A stretch of DNA of 64,000 nt from Pseudidiomarina terrestris (GCF_030466405.1 NZ_JAGGJF010000002.1:310001-374000), one strand, 5' to 3'. Positions 21,730 to 33,116 are shown, counted from the stretch's first letter. Numbers and translations are program-made. The notes: generated from the letters alone by a model not told the origin.

Positions 21730-22446
21730 CTAGCTAGTCAGAAGCACCATCACACCTGCCCCAATGACAACCCCCAGCGTAAGCTTGCGAAACAGCTGCT
21801 CAGGTAACAAATGACTGACGCGGTGACCAAGATAGGCTCCGCTGATGGCTCCAACTACGAGGGCGAATACTGGCGCTGTACCGGTCACCGTGTAGCGCCC
21901 CTGCAGGGTGAACGAGATCACATTGGTCAGGCCCAGTACCAGAAAAAAGAGGGCTAAGGTTGCACGGAACTGGCTGCGATTCAGCCGCGTAGCAGTTAAA
22001 AACAGGACCACGGGTGGGCCGCCCAAGGTCAGCGCTCCATTGGCAAAGCCAGCGAGCAACCCGGTGTAACTTTGTTGCAGCGCGGTCGCCCGGGCCTGGA
22101 ACTGCACTCCAAACCAGAACAGCAAACCGGCGGCGATGACAAAAATAGCCATACCCTGTTGCAAGATAGTGACCGGCAGATACGCCAGTGCAGCATTACC
22201 GACTAAGGTACCGCCAACACCTGCGAGCAGCAGCCAACGCCAGCGCTTGAGGCTGAAGTAATGCCGTAAAAGCCAGCATAAATAGAGCGCCATCAAGACA
22301 TTGATAATGGACAGTAAAGGGGTAAGTTGCGGTAAGGGAATAAGCAAGCTCAGCAGGGGAACAGCCACCAGACCTGAGCCAAATCCGGTAATTCCCTGTA
22401 AAGATGCCCCCGCAAACATGATCAATGCGATAAGGTAGTATTCCAT
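21730..22446 (-). CDS. TauE/SafE family sulfite exporter-like membrane permease
   Basis: A 238-residue hydrophobic protein with about seven to eight transmembrane helices. The TauE/SafE pattern of two related halves is visible, with AGASLQGITGFGSGLVAVPLL in the first and GLLAGFANGALTLGGPPVVLFL in the second. Members export sulfite, sulfoacetate or other organic anions; the substrate cannot be read from the sequence. It stands alone, convergent with the gene after eno and divergent from ftsB. Confidence 0.88.
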   Translation of the reverse strand: MEYYLIALIMFAGASLQGITGFGSGLVAVPLLSLLIPLPQLTPLLSIINVLMALYLCWLLRHYFSLKRWRWLLLAGVGGTLVGNAALAYLPVTILQQGMAIFVIAAGLLFWFGVQFQARATALQQSYTGLLAGFANGALTLGGPPVVLFLTATRLNRSQFRATLALFFLVLGLTNVISFTLQGRYTVTGTAPVFALVVGAISGAYLGHRVSHLLPEQLFRKLTLGVVIGAGVMVLLTS

Positions 22447-22462
22447 GTTAGCCTTGAATTAC

Positions 22463-22490
22463 TTGGTTCATAACAAAAGAAAGGTATACT
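22463..22490 (+). promoter_or_regulatory. Sigma-70 promoter of ftsB-ispD-ispF
   Basis: TTGGTT (22463-22468) and TATACT (22485-22490) are spaced by 16 nt. The -10 lies about 29 nt before the ftsB start codon. A tiny out-of-frame ATG at 22505 opens an 8-codon frame overlapping the ftsB start. Confidence 0.65.
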
Positions 22491-22518
22491 TAGGACATCA
22501 TACCATGCGAGTGAAACG

Positions 22519-22815
22519 ATGCGCCTGCTAAAACTTTTCTTGTTCGTGCTACTGGTGGTGCTGCAATACCGACTCTGGTTCGGTAAAAACAGCCTGCCTG
22601 AGTATTGGCACCTGCAAGAAGACGTAGCACGACAAGAGCAAACCAATCAGAAGCTGCGGCAGCGTAATCAAGTGCTGATCGCGGACATTGAGGATTTGCG
22701 TGAAGGTGAGGTGGCGCTTGAAGAACGTGCGCGTAATGAACTTGGACTCATCAAACAAGATGAAACATTTTTCCGCTTAATTCCGGTGAAGCCAAAGACC
22801 TATGACGAAGAGTGA
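22519..22815 (+). CDS. ftsB: Cell division protein FtsB
   Basis: A 98-residue bitopic divisome protein that complexes with FtsL and FtsQ. An N-terminal transmembrane helix (LLKLFLFVLLVVLQYRLWFG) is followed by a periplasmic coiled coil (QEDVARQEQTNQKLRQRNQVLIADIEDLREG) and the conserved EERARNELGLIKQDETFFR. The 3' end overlaps ispD by 14 bp, the usual ftsB-ispD arrangement. Confidence 0.97.
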   Translation: MRLLKLFLFVLLVVLQYRLWFGKNSLPEYWHLQEDVARQEQTNQKLRQRNQVLIADIEDLREGEVALEERARNELGLIKQDETFFRLIPVKPKTYDEE

Positions 22816-23497
22816 GCAGGTTGCTGCAGTGATCCCTGCAGCCGGTATCGGCCAGCGGATGCAATCTGAGCTGCCCAAGCAGTACTTAAAACTCGGTGGA
22901 CGCAGCGTTCTCGAGTGGACGGTGCGGGCGATAAGCCAGGATCCACGGATCCGCGCTATCTACATCGCTATCAGTCCTGACGATCCCTATTTTCAGCAAC
23001 AGCACTTTGCTAGTGCATGCCCCATCGTAGCCGTTGAGGGTGGTGCGACTCGCGCTGCTTCCGTTGCCGCGGGAGTGGAAAGGGCGGTAGCGGACGGTTT
23101 TACCTGGGTCGCGGTGCATGACGCAGCACGACCCTGTCTGACTGCCGCTGAACTGGAGCAGGTGGTGACTACCGCTCTCGCCGATGAGGTGGGCGCGTTG
23201 CTGGCACTGCCGGTGGCCGATACCCTGAAGCGCAGTTCCAAGACTCGCCGCAGTGAAGGAAGCGTGGCTCGGGAACACTTGTGGCAGGCACAGACTCCAC
23301 AAGTGTTTCGCGCCGCTGATCTCCAGCGCGGCTGGCAACAGCTGGGTACCGATCACCCGCAGCTGACCGACGAAGCTTCGGTTCTGGAAGCGTTAGGGCT
23401 GCAACCGCAACTGGTGCCTGGCCGACGCAGTAATATTAAAATCACGCAACCGGGCGATGACGCTATCGCGCGATTGCTGTTATTCGATGATTCGTAG
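22802..23497 (+). CDS. ispD: 2-C-methyl-D-erythritol 4-phosphate cytidylyltransferase
   Basis: A 231-residue enzyme of the MEP isoprenoid pathway, joining CTP to MEP. The nucleotide-binding [21 protein letters not shown] is at the N-terminus; VHDAARPCL and the C-terminal [16 protein letters not shown] blocks are conserved. The start lies inside ftsB, and ispF follows after 14 nt. Confidence 0.97.
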   Translation: MTKSEQVAAVIPAAGIGQRMQSELPKQYLKLGGRSVLEWTVRAISQDPRIRAIYIAISPDDPYFQQQHFASACPIVAVEGGATRAASVAAGVERAVADGFTWVAVHDAARPCLTAAELEQVVTTALADEVGALLALPVADTLKRSSKTRRSEGSVAREHLWQAQTPQVFRAADLQRGWQQLGTDHPQLTDEASVLEALGLQPQLVPGRRSNIKITQPGDDAIARLLLFDDS

Positions 23498-23511
23498 TAA
23501 AAGGAGTAGTT

Positions 23512-23997
23512 ATGCGGATTGGCCACGGCTATGACGTGCATAAATTTGGCAGTGACAAGCCCCTGATCCTGGGTGGCATTCACGTGCCTTACGAGCAAGG
23601 AGTACTGGCTCACTCAGACGGCGACGTGGTTTTGCACGCGGTAACGGATGCCGTACTTGGCGCCCTTGCGCTGGGTGATATCGGCCACCATTTTCCAGAT
23701 ACCGACGAAGCCTTTGCCGGTGCTGACAGTGCTGGATTGCTGAGCCAGGTGGTCGAAAAAGCGAACCTGATGGGCTACCGCCTCGGCAACCTGGATGTCA
23801 CCGTTGTGGCCCAGGCTCCGCGGCTTGCTGAGCATATCCCGGCGATGCAAGAGCGCATTGCGAAGCTGTTCAGTGTGGCGCAGAACTGTATCAATGTGAA
23901 AGCGACAACCACGGAAAAGCTGGGGTTTGTCGGCCGCAAAGAGGGCATTGCCTGTCACGCCGTGGTACTGATGAAAGAGACAACTCATGACCAGTAA
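23512..23997 (+). CDS. ispF: 2-C-methyl-D-erythritol 2,4-cyclodiphosphate synthase
   Basis: A 161-residue MEP-pathway enzyme, normally a trimer with zinc. The metal-binding GHGYDVH at the N-terminus and the signature [32 protein letters not shown] are intact; [16 protein letters not shown] is at the C-terminus. GGAG lies before the ATG. Overlaps truD by 11 bp. Confidence 0.98.
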   Translation: MRIGHGYDVHKFGSDKPLILGGIHVPYEQGVLAHSDGDVVLHAVTDAVLGALALGDIGHHFPDTDEAFAGADSAGLLSQVVEKANLMGYRLGNLDVTVVAQAPRLAEHIPAMQERIAKLFSVAQNCINVKATTTEKLGFVGRKEGIACHAVVLMKETTHDQ

Positions 23998-25036
23998 TGC
24001 ACTTACGGAGTTAGCTTACTGGCATGGCCAACCCCAGACGACCGGGAAGTACCGGCAATCCCATGAAGACTTTCAAGTGATCGAACAGTTGGAGGTCGGC
24101 GCCGATGAACCCGGCGAGCATCAGTGGCTCTGGGTCTACAAAAACGGTGCGAATACCAATTTTGTTGCGCGCCAGTTGGCGGATTTCGCCGGAGTTTCTG
24201 AGCGTCAGGTCAGTTATTCTGGACTCAAGGATCGCCATGCGGAAACCTGGCAGTGGTTTTCAGTGCAGTTGCCGGGGCAGGAGTTACTGGATTGGTCACA
24301 ACTGGAGCATCCTGAGTTTCGTGTTGAACGTGCCGTGCGGCAAACGAAAAAGCTCAAACAAGGTTATCATTCGGGCAATACCTTTGTGTTGCGGGTCCGC
24401 GATGTCAGCGATATGGCGCAGCTGCGCGAACGTTGGCAGCAAGTGGTTGAGCTTGGCGTTCCCAATTACTTTGGCGAACAGCGCTTTGGTCATGACGGAC
24501 AAAACCTCGCTAAAGCCCGTGCCTGGTTGACCGGTGAGCTTAGCCGTAAGCAAGTGCGCAAATGGAGCCGTCAACAACAGGGCATGCTGCTATCAACGGC
24601 ACGCAGTTACCTGTTTAATAACATCGTTAGTGCGCGCATTGCGGCGGACCGAATGAAACCGGAGCAGGGCGACTTCATGATACTGAGTGGCAGTCGTTCG
24701 TTCTTCCAGATTGACGCTTTGGACGAGGAATTGCTGACGCGCTGGCGCACAGGAGATATTCTCCTTTCCGCTCCGTTGGCGGGAAGCTGGCCCGAGCCAC
24801 GCAGCTCGCATTTAACAGATTTTGAGTTTGCATTACTGCAGGAAGATGCTGAGTTAGTGGCTGGCCTCAAAGCGCAACGCGTTGATTTGGCGCGCCGTGC
24901 TATTCTTCTCAAGCCTGCGGCAGCGAGCATGGAGGAGCTGGATGAGCGTAATGCCGAGCTGCGTTTTACCTTACCGACCGGCAGCTTTGCCACGAGTCTT
25001 TTGCGTGAGTTGCTGAACACTGACGCGACAACCTAA
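23987..25036 (+). CDS. truD: tRNA pseudouridine(13) synthase TruD
   Basis: A 349-residue pseudouridine synthase. The catalytic Asp is in [17 protein letters not shown], and [18 protein letters not shown] matches the family signature. The insertion domain typical of TruD follows. It is coupled to ispF by overlap, in the widespread ispD-ispF-truD-surE-pcm order. Confidence 0.97.
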   Translation: MTSNALTELAYWHGQPQTTGKYRQSHEDFQVIEQLEVGADEPGEHQWLWVYKNGANTNFVARQLADFAGVSERQVSYSGLKDRHAETWQWFSVQLPGQELLDWSQLEHPEFRVERAVRQTKKLKQGYHSGNTFVLRVRDVSDMAQLRERWQQVVELGVPNYFGEQRFGHDGQNLAKARAWLTGELSRKQVRKWSRQQQGMLLSTARSYLFNNIVSARIAADRMKPEQGDFMILSGSRSFFQIDALDEELLTRWRTGDILLSAPLAGSWPEPRSSHLTDFEFALLQEDAELVAGLKAQRVDLARRAILLKPAAASMEELDERNAELRFTLPTGSFATSLLRELLNTDATT

Positions 25037-25061
25037 AACAAGAACGAAAAGGTTTACCATT

Positions 25062-25811
25062 ATGATGAAGTTATTAGTGAGTAATGACGACGGCGTGCAC
25101 GCACCGGGGATTGTGGCACTGCATAAAGCATTAAATGAGATTGCACAGGTACGTGTGATTGCTCCTGATCGCAATTGCAGTGGGGCAAGTAACTCACTGA
25201 CGCTGCACAATCCACTGCGCGTGCAGCGTCTGAGTAACGGCTTTTACTCGCTCAACGGCACCCCCACAGACTGTGTTCACCTGGGCACCAACTCGCCGTT
25301 GGCGGATGATGTCGACTTAGTCGTGTCGGGCATTAATGATGGGCCTAATATGGGTGATGATGTGCTCTATTCAGGTACCGTTGCCGCGGCAATGGAAGGG
25401 CGTTACATGGGCTTCCCGGCGATTGCTGTTTCCATGGGCTCACGTAGTGAAGATTACTACGACGTCGCTGCACGGGTCGTCGCCGATGTGGTCAACAAAA
25501 TGGCAGAAAATCCACTGCGCCTGGATACCATTTTGAACATTAACGTACCGGCAATGCCTTATGAAGACTTAAAAGGTATTAAAGTTACACGCCTGGGGCG
25601 TCGCCACCGCGCTGATACCATGGTGGAATCCGCTGATCCCTTTGGTCGCAAAATCTACTGGTACGGTCCTATTGGCGGGCATCAGGACGATGCTGAGGAC
25701 ACGGATTTCTACGCAATTCGCGAGGGTTATGTGTCCATTACCCCGATTAGTCTGGATATGACCGCTCGCAGTCATCAGGATACGTTAGCAAGTTGGTTAA
25801 ACGAAAAATAA
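25062..25811 (+). CDS. surE: 5'/3'-nucleotidase SurE
   Basis: A 249-residue metal-dependent phosphatase acting on nucleoside monophosphates, linked to stationary-phase survival. The metal-binding [10 protein letters not shown] is at the N-terminus, with [39 protein letters not shown] and a C-terminal [10 protein letters not shown]. There are two consecutive ATG codons; either could start. Followed by pcm and rpoS, as in E. coli. Confidence 0.97.
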   Translation: MMKLLVSNDDGVHAPGIVALHKALNEIAQVRVIAPDRNCSGASNSLTLHNPLRVQRLSNGFYSLNGTPTDCVHLGTNSPLADDVDLVVSGINDGPNMGDDVLYSGTVAAAMEGRYMGFPAIAVSMGSRSEDYYDVAARVVADVVNKMAENPLRLDTILNINVPAMPYEDLKGIKVTRLGRRHRADTMVESADPFGRKIYWYGPIGGHQDDAEDTDFYAIREGYVSITPISLDMTARSHQDTLASWLNEK

Positions 25812-25824
25812 GAACACTAAAGCC

Positions 25825-26460
25825 ATGATTCAAAATTTTCAGGGAATGGCCAGGCGCCTGGTCGCTCAGCTTCGCAGTCAGGGTATTACCAATGAGCAGG
25901 TACTAGAGGTGATTGCCACCACGCCCAGACATCAGTTCATGCCGGAATCACTTGCCCATAAGGCGTATGAGAATACTGCCTTGCCGATCGGTAAAGGACA
26001 GACCATTTCGCAGCCGCTGATGGTGGCTTCGATGACCCAGTTGCTAATGCAGCATCACTGCCATTCAGTGCTCGAGATCGGTACCGGCAGTGGCTATCAA
26101 ACAGCTATTCTGGCGCAACTGGTGGATCGTGTGTATTCCGTTGAGCGCATTGCTGAGTTGCAGTATCAGGCTAAGCGGCGGTTGAAAAAACTGGACCTGC
26201 ACAATATCAGTATGCGCCATGGCGACGGTTGGCAGGGCTGGCAATCGAAGGCGCCGTTTGATGGCATTATCGTAACTGCCGCAGCCAGTGATATTCCTCA
26301 TGCGCTGATGGAACAACTGGCCGACGGTGGCGTGATGATTATTCCGGTCGGCTCGGTTAAACAACGTCTGGTGGTGATTCGCCGCTTCGGTGACGATTAC
26401 GAACACAAACAACTCGGTGACGTGAAATTTGTGCCTCTGGTTCCGGGGAGTCTGGCATGA
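25825..26460 (+). CDS. pcm: Protein-L-isoaspartate O-methyltransferase
   Basis: A 211-residue SAM enzyme that repairs isoaspartyl damage. The SAM motif I is [18 protein letters not shown], preceded by the substrate motif [41 protein letters not shown] follows. Overlaps yqaA by 4 bp (ATGA). Confidence 0.97.
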   Translation: MIQNFQGMARRLVAQLRSQGITNEQVLEVIATTPRHQFMPESLAHKAYENTALPIGKGQTISQPLMVASMTQLLMQHHCHSVLEIGTGSGYQTAILAQLVDRVYSVERIAELQYQAKRRLKKLDLHNISMRHGDGWQGWQSKAPFDGIIVTAAASDIPHALMEQLADGGVMIIPVGSVKQRLVVIRRFGDDYEHKQLGDVKFVPLVPGSLA

Positions 26461-27038
26461 AGTTATTCAGCAGCTTGTATGACCGCGTACTGCAATGGTC
26501 ACAGCACCGTCGCGCGCCAGCGATTTTAGGCATTATCAGCTTCACTGAGTCGGTTATTTTCCCGATCCCGCCTGATGTGATGTTAGCCCCTATGGCAATG
26601 ACCCAGCCTAAGCGTGCCTGGTGGTTTGCATTTATTACTACCATTGCTTCAGTACTTGGCGGTATCACGGGTTACTGGCTGGGTTATTTTGCCTTTGAAC
26701 CCTTCGTATTACCGCTAATAGAATGGGCGGGGTATCAGGATAAATTAGCCACAGTGACGGGTTGGTTCCAGGACTATGGCTTCTGGATTATTTTTATTGC
26801 TGGGTTTTCGCCATTACCTTACAAATTATTTACCGTCACGGGCGGGATGCTGCAGGTCTTCTTTGTGCCTTTTGTGCTAGGGTCGTTAATCAGTCGCGGA
26901 CTGCGTTTTTACTTGGTAGCATGGTTATTACGAACAGGCGGCCCGAAAATGGCCGTAAAACTTCGAACTTATGTCGACCGAATAGGGTGGACCTTGGTTA
27001 TCCTTGCGGTAATTGCCTATGTATGGACACGTTTTTAG
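26457..27038 (+). CDS. yqaA: YqaA family inner-membrane protein (DedA/SNARE-associated type)
   Basis: A 193-residue membrane protein with about four hydrophobic segments. The block [20 protein letters not shown] resembles the DedA-superfamily core motif. DedA relatives help recycle undecaprenyl phosphate or maintain the proton motive force; a specific role for YqaA is not known to me. It sits between pcm and nlpD with overlaps at both ends, the usual place in many gammaproteobacteria. Confidence 0.88.
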   Translation: MKLFSSLYDRVLQWSQHRRAPAILGIISFTESVIFPIPPDVMLAPMAMTQPKRAWWFAFITTIASVLGGITGYWLGYFAFEPFVLPLIEWAGYQDKLATVTGWFQDYGFWIIFIAGFSPLPYKLFTVTGGMLQVFFVPFVLGSLISRGLRFYLVAWLLRTGGPKMAVKLRTYVDRIGWTLVILAVIAYVWTRF

Positions 27039-27882
27039 GACAACTTTACTCTGCTTGTTAGCGCTGGCGCTTACCGCCTGCGCTCAGCGGCAGGCACCTG
27101 CGCCCGTGACCCGTGTGTATCAGGGTCCCAGTATTCACGACTTTGAGGCTAATTCACTGGTTGGCGATGTGTACCACGTCGCCCCGGGGGATACCCTCTA
27201 TTCCATAGCCTTTCGTGCCAATCTCGATGTGCGGACACTCGCCAGCTACAATAACCTTGATGAGCCCTATACAATCTTCCCGGGGCAGGAGTTACGACTG
27301 CGAACAAAGTCAGTGCAATCGGTATCTTCGGCAACCTCGCCAAAACCTAGACAAGATGTTGCTTCTGTTGAAAACAAAGAGTATGTTGAAAAGAAACGTA
27401 AACAAAAAGTTACCAGAGTGGAGCCTGAAGTTGCCGAGAAACCAGCGCCTGTAGTCCAACCACAAGTGCCGAAGCGTCCTGTTGAACGCTTCCCTGAAAG
27501 CAATGCGTTAGCGTGGCAATGGCCAACGACAAACCAGGTGATTCGTGACTTCTCGACCGCAGCAGCGGGCAACAAGGGCTTAGATTTTGGTGGCACCAAA
27601 GGAACACCGGTTTATGCCGCCGCCGCAGGAAAAGTTGTTTATTCTGGTAATGCGTTGAAAGGGTATGGTAATTTAATTATTCTGAAACATAACGATGATT
27701 ATATAACTGCGTACGCCCATAACGATAGATTGCTCATCAAAGAGCAGCAGTGGGTCAGCGCAGGCGATAAGATTGCCGAAATGGGGAATACAGACGCGGA
27801 TCGGGTGAAGTTACATTTTGAAATCCGATTCAGAGGTAAGTCTGTTAATCCACGGCATTATTTACCACGGGGGTCACAATGA
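27019..27882 (+). CDS. nlpD: Murein hydrolase activator NlpD (lipoprotein, LysM + LytM)
   Basis: A 287-residue lipoprotein that activates the amidase AmiC at division. I use the ATG at 27019 because the signal sequence [14 protein letters not shown] (lipobox Cys21) follows directly; a TTG 6 nt upstream is also possible. A LysM domain ([29 protein letters not shown]) comes next, then a charged linker, then a C-terminal LytM domain ([44 protein letters not shown]). The first catalytic His is absent (LDFGG), so it should be a non-enzymatic activator, as in E. coli. Confidence 0.95.
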   Translation: MYGHVFRTTLLCLLALALTACAQRQAPAPVTRVYQGPSIHDFEANSLVGDVYHVAPGDTLYSIAFRANLDVRTLASYNNLDEPYTIFPGQELRLRTKSVQSVSSATSPKPRQDVASVENKEYVEKKRKQKVTRVEPEVAEKPAPVVQPQVPKRPVERFPESNALAWQWPTTNQVIRDFSTAAAGNKGLDFGGTKGTPVYAAAAGKVVYSGNALKGYGNLIILKHNDDYITAYAHNDRLLIKEQQWVSAGDKIAEMGNTDADRVKLHFEIRFRGKSVNPRHYLPRGSQ

Positions 27883-28856
27883 GTCGACAAAACGACACGG
27901 ATGACATTGATGAGCAAGACGTTGTGTCAGAAATGGAAAGTCCAGCTGATGCGGATGCCAATAAAGATGATTCCGATTTTGACGAAATCATCGCTAACCG
28001 AGCGAAGTATCAGAAAAAGATGGATGCTACCCAGCTGTATCTTAGTGAGATAGGTTATTCGCCGTTACTCTCAGCGGAAGAAGAAGTCCATTTTTCAAGG
28101 CTTGCTCTTAAAGGTGACGAAGCCGCGCGGAGCCGGATGATTGAGAGCAATTTGCGCCTGGTCGTTAAAATCGCCCGGCGATACACGAATCGCGGTTTGC
28201 CATTACTTGACCTGGTCGAAGAGGGGAATTTGGGCCTTATCCGCGCCGTAGAAAAGTTTGATCCCGAACGCGGTTTCCGTTTCTCTACCTACGCAACCTG
28301 GTGGATTCGGCAAACCATCGAACGCGCGATCATGAATCAAACCCGCACCATTCGTCTGCCCATTCACGTGGTGAAAGAGCTCAACAGCTATCTGCGTGCC
28401 TCACGTGAGCTTGCCCACAAACTGGACCATGAGCCAACCGCAGAAGACATTTCCGAGCATTTGGATGTGTCGGTTGCCGACGTCAGTCGCATGTTACGTC
28501 TCAATGAACGGATCGCATCTGTCGATACGCCCTTAGGCGGTGACAATGACAAATCGCTGGTGGATTTGTTGACCGACGAAAACGATCACGGTCCTGAAGG
28601 TGTCATGCAGGACGATGACCTGAAAGAACACATTGTTGAATGGCTGGCCAGTTTAAACGTAAAGCAGCGCGAAGTGCTGGCGCGTCGCTTTGGTTTAATG
28701 GGTTATGAACCTGCCACATTGGAAGATGTTGGACGCGAGATCGGTTTAACGCGTGAACGGGTTCGTCAGATCCAGGTTGAAGCACTGCGGCGGTTACGCG
28801 ATATGCTGCGCCAGCAAGGACTGAGTCTGGACTCATTATTTCAGGCTGACAGCTAA
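27879..28856 (+). CDS. rpoS: RNA polymerase sigma factor RpoS
   Basis: A 325-residue stationary-phase sigma factor. Region 1.2 ([27 protein letters not shown]), region 2 ([58 protein letters not shown]), region 3 and region 4 ([28 protein letters not shown]) are intact. The ATG overlaps the nlpD stop. In E. coli a main rpoS promoter lies inside nlpD; I did not identify one here with certainty. It converges with mutS, separated by only 13 nt. Confidence 0.98.
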   Translation: MSRQNDTDDIDEQDVVSEMESPADADANKDDSDFDEIIANRAKYQKKMDATQLYLSEIGYSPLLSAEEEVHFSRLALKGDEAARSRMIESNLRLVVKIARRYTNRGLPLLDLVEEGNLGLIRAVEKFDPERGFRFSTYATWWIRQTIERAIMNQTRTIRLPIHVVKELNSYLRASRELAHKLDHEPTAEDISEHLDVSVADVSRMLRLNERIASVDTPLGGDNDKSLVDLLTDENDHGPEGVMQDDDLKEHIVEWLASLNVKQREVLARRFGLMGYEPATLEDVGREIGLTRERVRQIQVEALRRLRDMLRQQGLSLDSLFQADS

Positions 28857-28881
28857 TCCCTGCGTGGGATTAGTCGTCAGC
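28845..28881. other. Symmetric hairpin spanning the rpoS and mutS stop codons
   Basis: GCTGAC-AG-CTAATCCC / TGCGT / GGGATTAG-TC-GTCAGC gives 8 bp plus 6 bp of stem around a 2-nt mismatch. It covers the last codons and stops of both convergent genes. No T-tract follows on either strand, so it may be a processing, stability or factor-assisted end signal and not a classical terminator. Confidence 0.6.
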
Positions 28882-31449
28882 TTTGACGCGTTGTTGCCAT
28901 TGCGCAAGCCATTGTAGCGCTTGCAGTGGCGTCATAGCATTCAGATCCAGTGCTTGCAGCGCTTCGATAGCGTCTTGGCTTGCCTGCTCTAAGTTTGACG
29001 CTGGTGCGCTTGGCGGAGCAGCGTCAACTGATAGTGCCGCCCGTTGCGGCTGCTGCTCTAACTCCACCAGAACTTGTTTTGCCCGTTGCAAAACTGGCCG
29101 TGGCAAACCGGCTAGCTGGGCCACCTGAACCCCGAAGCTGCGATTGGCCGCACCGGCGCTCACCCGATGTTCAAACACGATACTGTCGTTGTGCTCACTC
29201 GCTTCAACGTGCACATTGACGCAACCCTCACGCTCACCAATACTCTCGGTAAGTTCAAAGTAGTGGGTGGCGAAGAGGGTCAGGGACTGGTTCTGTTCCA
29301 GCAAAGCTTCAGCACAGGCCCAGGCGAGTGCCAGACCATCGTAGGTTGAGGTGCCGCGGCCAATTTCATCCATTAACACTAAACTATGTGCCGTCGCATT
29401 GTGCAAAATGGTGGCAGCCTCGGTCATCTCCACCATAAAGGTTGAACGCCCGGAAGCCAGATCGTCGGATGCACCGATACGGGTAAAAATACGATCGATG
29501 GGGCCGAAGCGGGCGGCTTGCGCCGGAACAAAACTGCCGCAGTGCGCCATAATCACCAGTAGCGCGGCCTGTCGCATGTAGGTCGATTTACCGCCCATGT
29601 TCGGGCCGGTCACAAGTAACATCCGTTGTTGACTGTCCATGCTCAAATCATTAGCAATAAAGGGCTCGTCGAGTTGTTGCTCAATGACCGGGTGACGGGC
29701 GTTCTGCAGTTCAATGCCGCTGCTGTCCTGTAACTGAGGTCGACAGTAGTTCTGCGTCAGTGCTTGTGCGGCAAAGCTGCGCAATACATCAAGCTCCGCC
29801 AAAGCCTGAGCCGTCTGCTGCAGCGGCGTTAAGCTCTCGGCGACCTCGTGCAGAAGCGCTTCGTATAGCCATTTTTCGCGCACTAACGCGCGGGATTGCG
29901 CCTGTAGTACCTTGTCTTCGTAGGTTTTTAGTTCCGGGATAATATAACGCTCAGCATTTTTCAGGGTCTGGCGGCGTTGGTACTCTGCTGGGATATGCGC
30001 CGAACTGGCGCGACTTGCTTCCAGGTAGTAACCATGAACTTTGTTGTAGCCAACTTTAAGGGTCGCAATTCCAGTGCGTTGGCGCTCACGCGTTTCGATC
30101 TGATGCAGGAAGTCGGTAGCGCCGGCCGCTAACTGGCGCTGTTCATCAAGTTCTTCATCAAAACCGTCGGCGATAACGCCGCCATCACGAATCAGCATGG
30201 GTGGCGCTTCCACTAAGGCCTGCTCGAGCATCTCGAGCAACTCGGGAAAGTCCTGCAGGTTCTGGCTCCACGGCTGCAGGGCTCGAGCATCCTGTAAATG
30301 GCGTCGAAGTTCCGGCAGACTTTGTAAGGCACTGCGTAATCGGGTTAAATCGCGCGGACGTGCACTGCGCAGACCGATGCGGGACAGGATCCGTTCCAGA
30401 TCACCTATGCTTCTCAGGAGTTTACGCAGCTCATCGAGTTCGAGCGCTTGCAACTCAGCAACAGCATCGTAGCGCTGTTGCAACAGCTCATGGTCGCGTA
30501 ACGGACGTTGTAGCCAACGCCTTAGCAGGCGGCCGCCCATGGCGGTAGCGGTGGTATTTAAAGTTGAAAAAAGTGAGGTCGCAGTGCCACTGAGGGAGCT
30601 TACCAGCTCCAGATTGCGTTGACTTGCAGCGTCCATCTGGATGGCATCATCACCTTGTTCTGCGCGAATACTCTGAATGTGGGGCAAGGCCGAGCGTTGC
30701 GTCAACTTAACGTAATTCAGAATAGCTCCAGCCGCGCCTACGGCCCTGGTGAGTTGCGCGATACCAAAACCATCGAGGTGTTGCACCTGAAACTGCCGAC
30801 ACAGCAGTGCACTGCCACTGTCGCTGGCAAACTCCCAGTCAGGGCGTGGGCGGATCGAACCACGCTGGTACCATTTCCCTTGCCAGCTCATGGTATCAGG
30901 ATGCAGTAATTCAGCAGGCTGCAGGCGTTGCAGCTCAGCTTGCAGCTGCGCTTCGTTGTCACATTCTAAAACGCTAAAACGACCGCTGGCTAAATCAAGA
31001 CAGGCCACGCCAAAGGTTTTATCATAGGTCACCGCCACCAACAGATTCTCGGTGGCTTCGCTTAATAATGCTTCATCGGTGACTGTGCCCGGAGTCAGTA
31101 CGCGGATAACCTTACGCTCAACCGGACCCTTACTGGTGGCTGGGTCGCCGACTTGTTCACAGATAGCCACTGATTCACCGAGCTGTAAGAGCCGGGCAAG
31201 ATAATTTTCCGCGGCATGGTAAGGCACACCGGCCATAGGAATAGGTTTACCGTTACTGGCGCCACGTTGGGTAAGTGAAATGTCCAGTAATTCAGCAGCT
31301 TTACGCGCATCGTCAAAGAAGAGTTCGTAAAAGTCGCCCATACGATAGAATAAAAGGGTGTCTGCATGTTCCCCTTTGATGCGTAAGTATTGTTGCATCA
31401 TGGGCGTATGAGCGGAAAAATCTGCGCTGGCGGTTGTCGCTTTCGGCAT
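28870..31449 (-). CDS. mutS: DNA mismatch repair protein MutS
   Basis: An 859-residue mismatch-recognition ATPase. The start chosen is the ATG at 31449, giving [25 protein letters not shown]; the frame is open upstream but lacks family similarity. The mismatch-binding [11 protein letters not shown] (with the Phe-x-Glu wedge) is near residue 38, and the Walker A is [13 protein letters not shown], followed by [14 protein letters not shown] and [20 protein letters not shown]. coli MutS is 853 residues. It is divergent from pncC and convergent with rpoS. Confidence 0.97.
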   Translation of the reverse strand: MPKATTASADFSAHTPMMQQYLRIKGEHADTLLFYRMGDFYELFFDDARKAAELLDISLTQRGASNGKPIPMAGVPYHAAENYLARLLQLGESVAICEQVGDPATSKGPVERKVIRVLTPGTVTDEALLSEATENLLVAVTYDKTFGVACLDLASGRFSVLECDNEAQLQAELQRLQPAELLHPDTMSWQGKWYQRGSIRPRPDWEFASDSGSALLCRQFQVQHLDGFGIAQLTRAVGAAGAILNYVKLTQRSALPHIQSIRAEQGDDAIQMDAASQRNLELVSSLSGTATSLFSTLNTTATAMGGRLLRRWLQRPLRDHELLQQRYDAVAELQALELDELRKLLRSIGDLERILSRIGLRSARPRDLTRLRSALQSLPELRRHLQDARALQPWSQNLQDFPELLEMLEQALVEAPPMLIRDGGVIADGFDEELDEQRQLAAGATDFLHQIETRERQRTGIATLKVGYNKVHGYYLEASRASSAHIPAEYQRRQTLKNAERYIIPELKTYEDKVLQAQSRALVREKWLYEALLHEVAESLTPLQQTAQALAELDVLRSFAAQALTQNYCRPQLQDSSGIELQNARHPVIEQQLDEPFIANDLSMDSQQRMLLVTGPNMGGKSTYMRQAALLVIMAHCGSFVPAQAARFGPIDRIFTRIGASDDLASGRSTFMVEMTEAATILHNATAHSLVLMDEIGRGTSTYDGLALAWACAEALLEQNQSLTLFATHYFELTESIGEREGCVNVHVEASEHNDSIVFEHRVSAGAANRSFGVQVAQLAGLPRPVLQRAKQVLVELEQQPQRAALSVDAAPPSAPASNLEQASQDAIEALQALDLNAMTPLQALQWLAQWQQRVKADD

Positions 31450-31499
31450 GCCTGTTATTATCCGTTTAGAGTAAGTTTTTATGGGAGCCTGGAAGCAAA

Positions 31500-31982
31500 A
31501 TGGTAACACAATCTCATTATGATCTGGCACAAGAAATCGGTCGTTGGTTAACAACAAAAAACTGGCAAATCACCACCGCTGAATCCTGCACCGGCGGTGG
31601 AATCGGTTATGCTTTAACTTCAGTGCCAGGCAGCTCAGCCTGGTTCGAGGGCGGTTTTATCACTTACAGCAACCGGCTAAAGCAGGATTTGCTAGGCGTA
31701 CCTGAGGCGACTTTGAACGAGTTTGGTGCAGTCTCGGCGGAAACGGCAGAAGCCATGGCGCAGGGAGCCCGGCAAGCCGCTGGGACTGAACTTGCCATTG
31801 CTGTCACCGGATTAGCCGGACCTGGTGGTGGCAGTGTTGCTAAGCCGGTGGGGCTGGTCTGGTTTGGTTTAGCCTGGCCAACGGGAACACGCAGTTGGGC
31901 GATAACCTTTGACGGTGACCGCGAGGCGGTCCGCAATGGCACTATTGCCGAGGCCTTAAGGTGTTTTGAAAAAATCTCTTGA
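31500..31982 (+). CDS. pncC: Nicotinamide-nucleotide amidase (CinA C-terminal domain family)
   Basis: A 160-residue stand-alone CinA-C domain that deamidates NMN to nicotinic acid mononucleotide, recycling NMN made by the NAD-dependent DNA ligase. The active-site region [22 protein letters not shown] is followed by [13 protein letters not shown] and [10 protein letters not shown]. Its TGA stop forms part of the -35 element of the recA promoter, so pncC and recA abut. Confidence 0.94.
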   Translation: MVTQSHYDLAQEIGRWLTTKNWQITTAESCTGGGIGYALTSVPGSSAWFEGGFITYSNRLKQDLLGVPEATLNEFGAVSAETAEAMAQGARQAAGTELAIAVTGLAGPGGGSVAKPVGLVWFGLAWPTGTRSWAITFDGDREAVRNGTIAEALRCFEKIS

Positions 31983-32006
31983 TACTGTATAAAAATACAG
32001 TATACT
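31979..32006 (+). promoter_or_regulatory. recA promoter with embedded LexA (SOS) box
   Basis: TTGATA (31979-31984) and TATACT (32001-32006) are separated by exactly 16 nt. That spacer is the LexA core CTGT-N8-ACAG (31985-32000). The arrangement is the same as at the E. coli recA promoter. LexA binding would block RNA polymerase directly, giving SOS induction. Confidence 0.93.
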
Positions 32007-32040
32007 CAATTTTATCGCATTCAATAGAACGGACATTATC

Positions 32041-33096
32041 ATGACCAACGACAAACAGAAAGCACTCGACGCAGCATTGAGCCAGATCGAACGTCAATTT
32101 GGTAAAGGCTCCATTATGCGCCTGGGGGACAACCATGCATTGGATATTGACTCGGTCTCAACAGGGTCATTGAGCTTAGATATCGCGCTTGGAATAGGTG
32201 GCTTACCGTTTGGCCGGGTCGTTGAAATCTATGGTCCTGAATCAAGTGGTAAAACCACGTTAACGCTGCAGGTGATTGCAGAAGCGCAAAAAGCGGGCAA
32301 AACCTGTGCCTTTGTTGATGCTGAGCATGCGCTGGATCCGGTTTATGCTGCAAAGCTGGGTGTAAATGTAGATGAACTCCTGGTTTCTCAGCCAGACACC
32401 GGTGAGCAGGCGCTTGAAATCTGTGACATGCTAGTGCGTTCAGCGGCAGTTGATGTGGTTATTGTCGACTCGGTCGCTGCGCTGACTCCGAAAGCCGAAA
32501 TCGAAGGCGAAATGGGCGACAGCCATGTGGGTCTGCAAGCCCGCTTGATGTCTCAGGCATTACGTAAACTCACGGCTAATATCAAAAAGTCGAACAGCCT
32601 GTGTATCTTCATTAACCAGATCCGGATGAAAATTGGTGTGATGTTCGGTAACCCGGAAACCACAACAGGTGGTAACGCCTTAAAATTCTATTCGTCAGTA
32701 CGCCTGGATATCCGCCGTACCGGTGCTGTGAAAGAGGGCGATGAAGTCGTAGGTAACGAAACTCGCGTCAAAGTTGTCAAAAATAAAGTTGCGCCGCCGT
32801 TTAAACAGGCTGAATTCCAGATCATGTACGGGGCTGGTATTTCAAAAGAAGGCGAGCTGATTGACTTGGGCGTCAAGCAGAAGATTGTCGATAAAGCCGG
32901 TGCATGGTATAGCTATAATGGTGATAAGATAGGTCAAGGTAAGGCCAACGCGATGAAGTTTCTGATTGAGAATCCGAAAATCGCAGCCGATATTGAAAAA
33001 CGTATCCGTGAACAATTATTAGCAAAACCTGTGAAAGCTGAGAAAAAAGCTGCAGCGAAACCTGATGCTGAAGTGGCGGATGATGATTTGATTTGA
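32041..33096 (+). CDS. recA: Recombinase RecA
   Basis: A 351-residue strand-exchange ATPase and LexA coprotease. Walker A is GPESSGKTT; the signature [14 protein letters not shown], and [20 protein letters not shown] are conserved. The C-terminal tail is Lys/Ala rich then acidic ([11 protein letters not shown]), as in relatives. Regulated by LexA through the box upstream. Neither recX nor alaS follows; an rssA-like gene lies downstream instead. Confidence 0.99.
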   Translation: MTNDKQKALDAALSQIERQFGKGSIMRLGDNHALDIDSVSTGSLSLDIALGIGGLPFGRVVEIYGPESSGKTTLTLQVIAEAQKAGKTCAFVDAEHALDPVYAAKLGVNVDELLVSQPDTGEQALEICDMLVRSAAVDVVIVDSVAALTPKAEIEGEMGDSHVGLQARLMSQALRKLTANIKKSNSLCIFINQIRMKIGVMFGNPETTTGGNALKFYSSVRLDIRRTGAVKEGDEVVGNETRVKVVKNKVAPPFKQAEFQIMYGAGISKEGELIDLGVKQKIVDKAGAWYSYNGDKIGQGKANAMKFLIENPKIAADIEKRIREQLLAKPVKAEKKAAAKPDAEVADDDLI

Positions 33097-33116
33097 TGAA
33101 TAAGGACAGTTAAGCG

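Noticed and set aside
31450-31557. 36-codon N-terminal extension of mutS
   Set aside because: Not family-like; the internal ATG at 31449 gives the expected MutS length and N-terminus.
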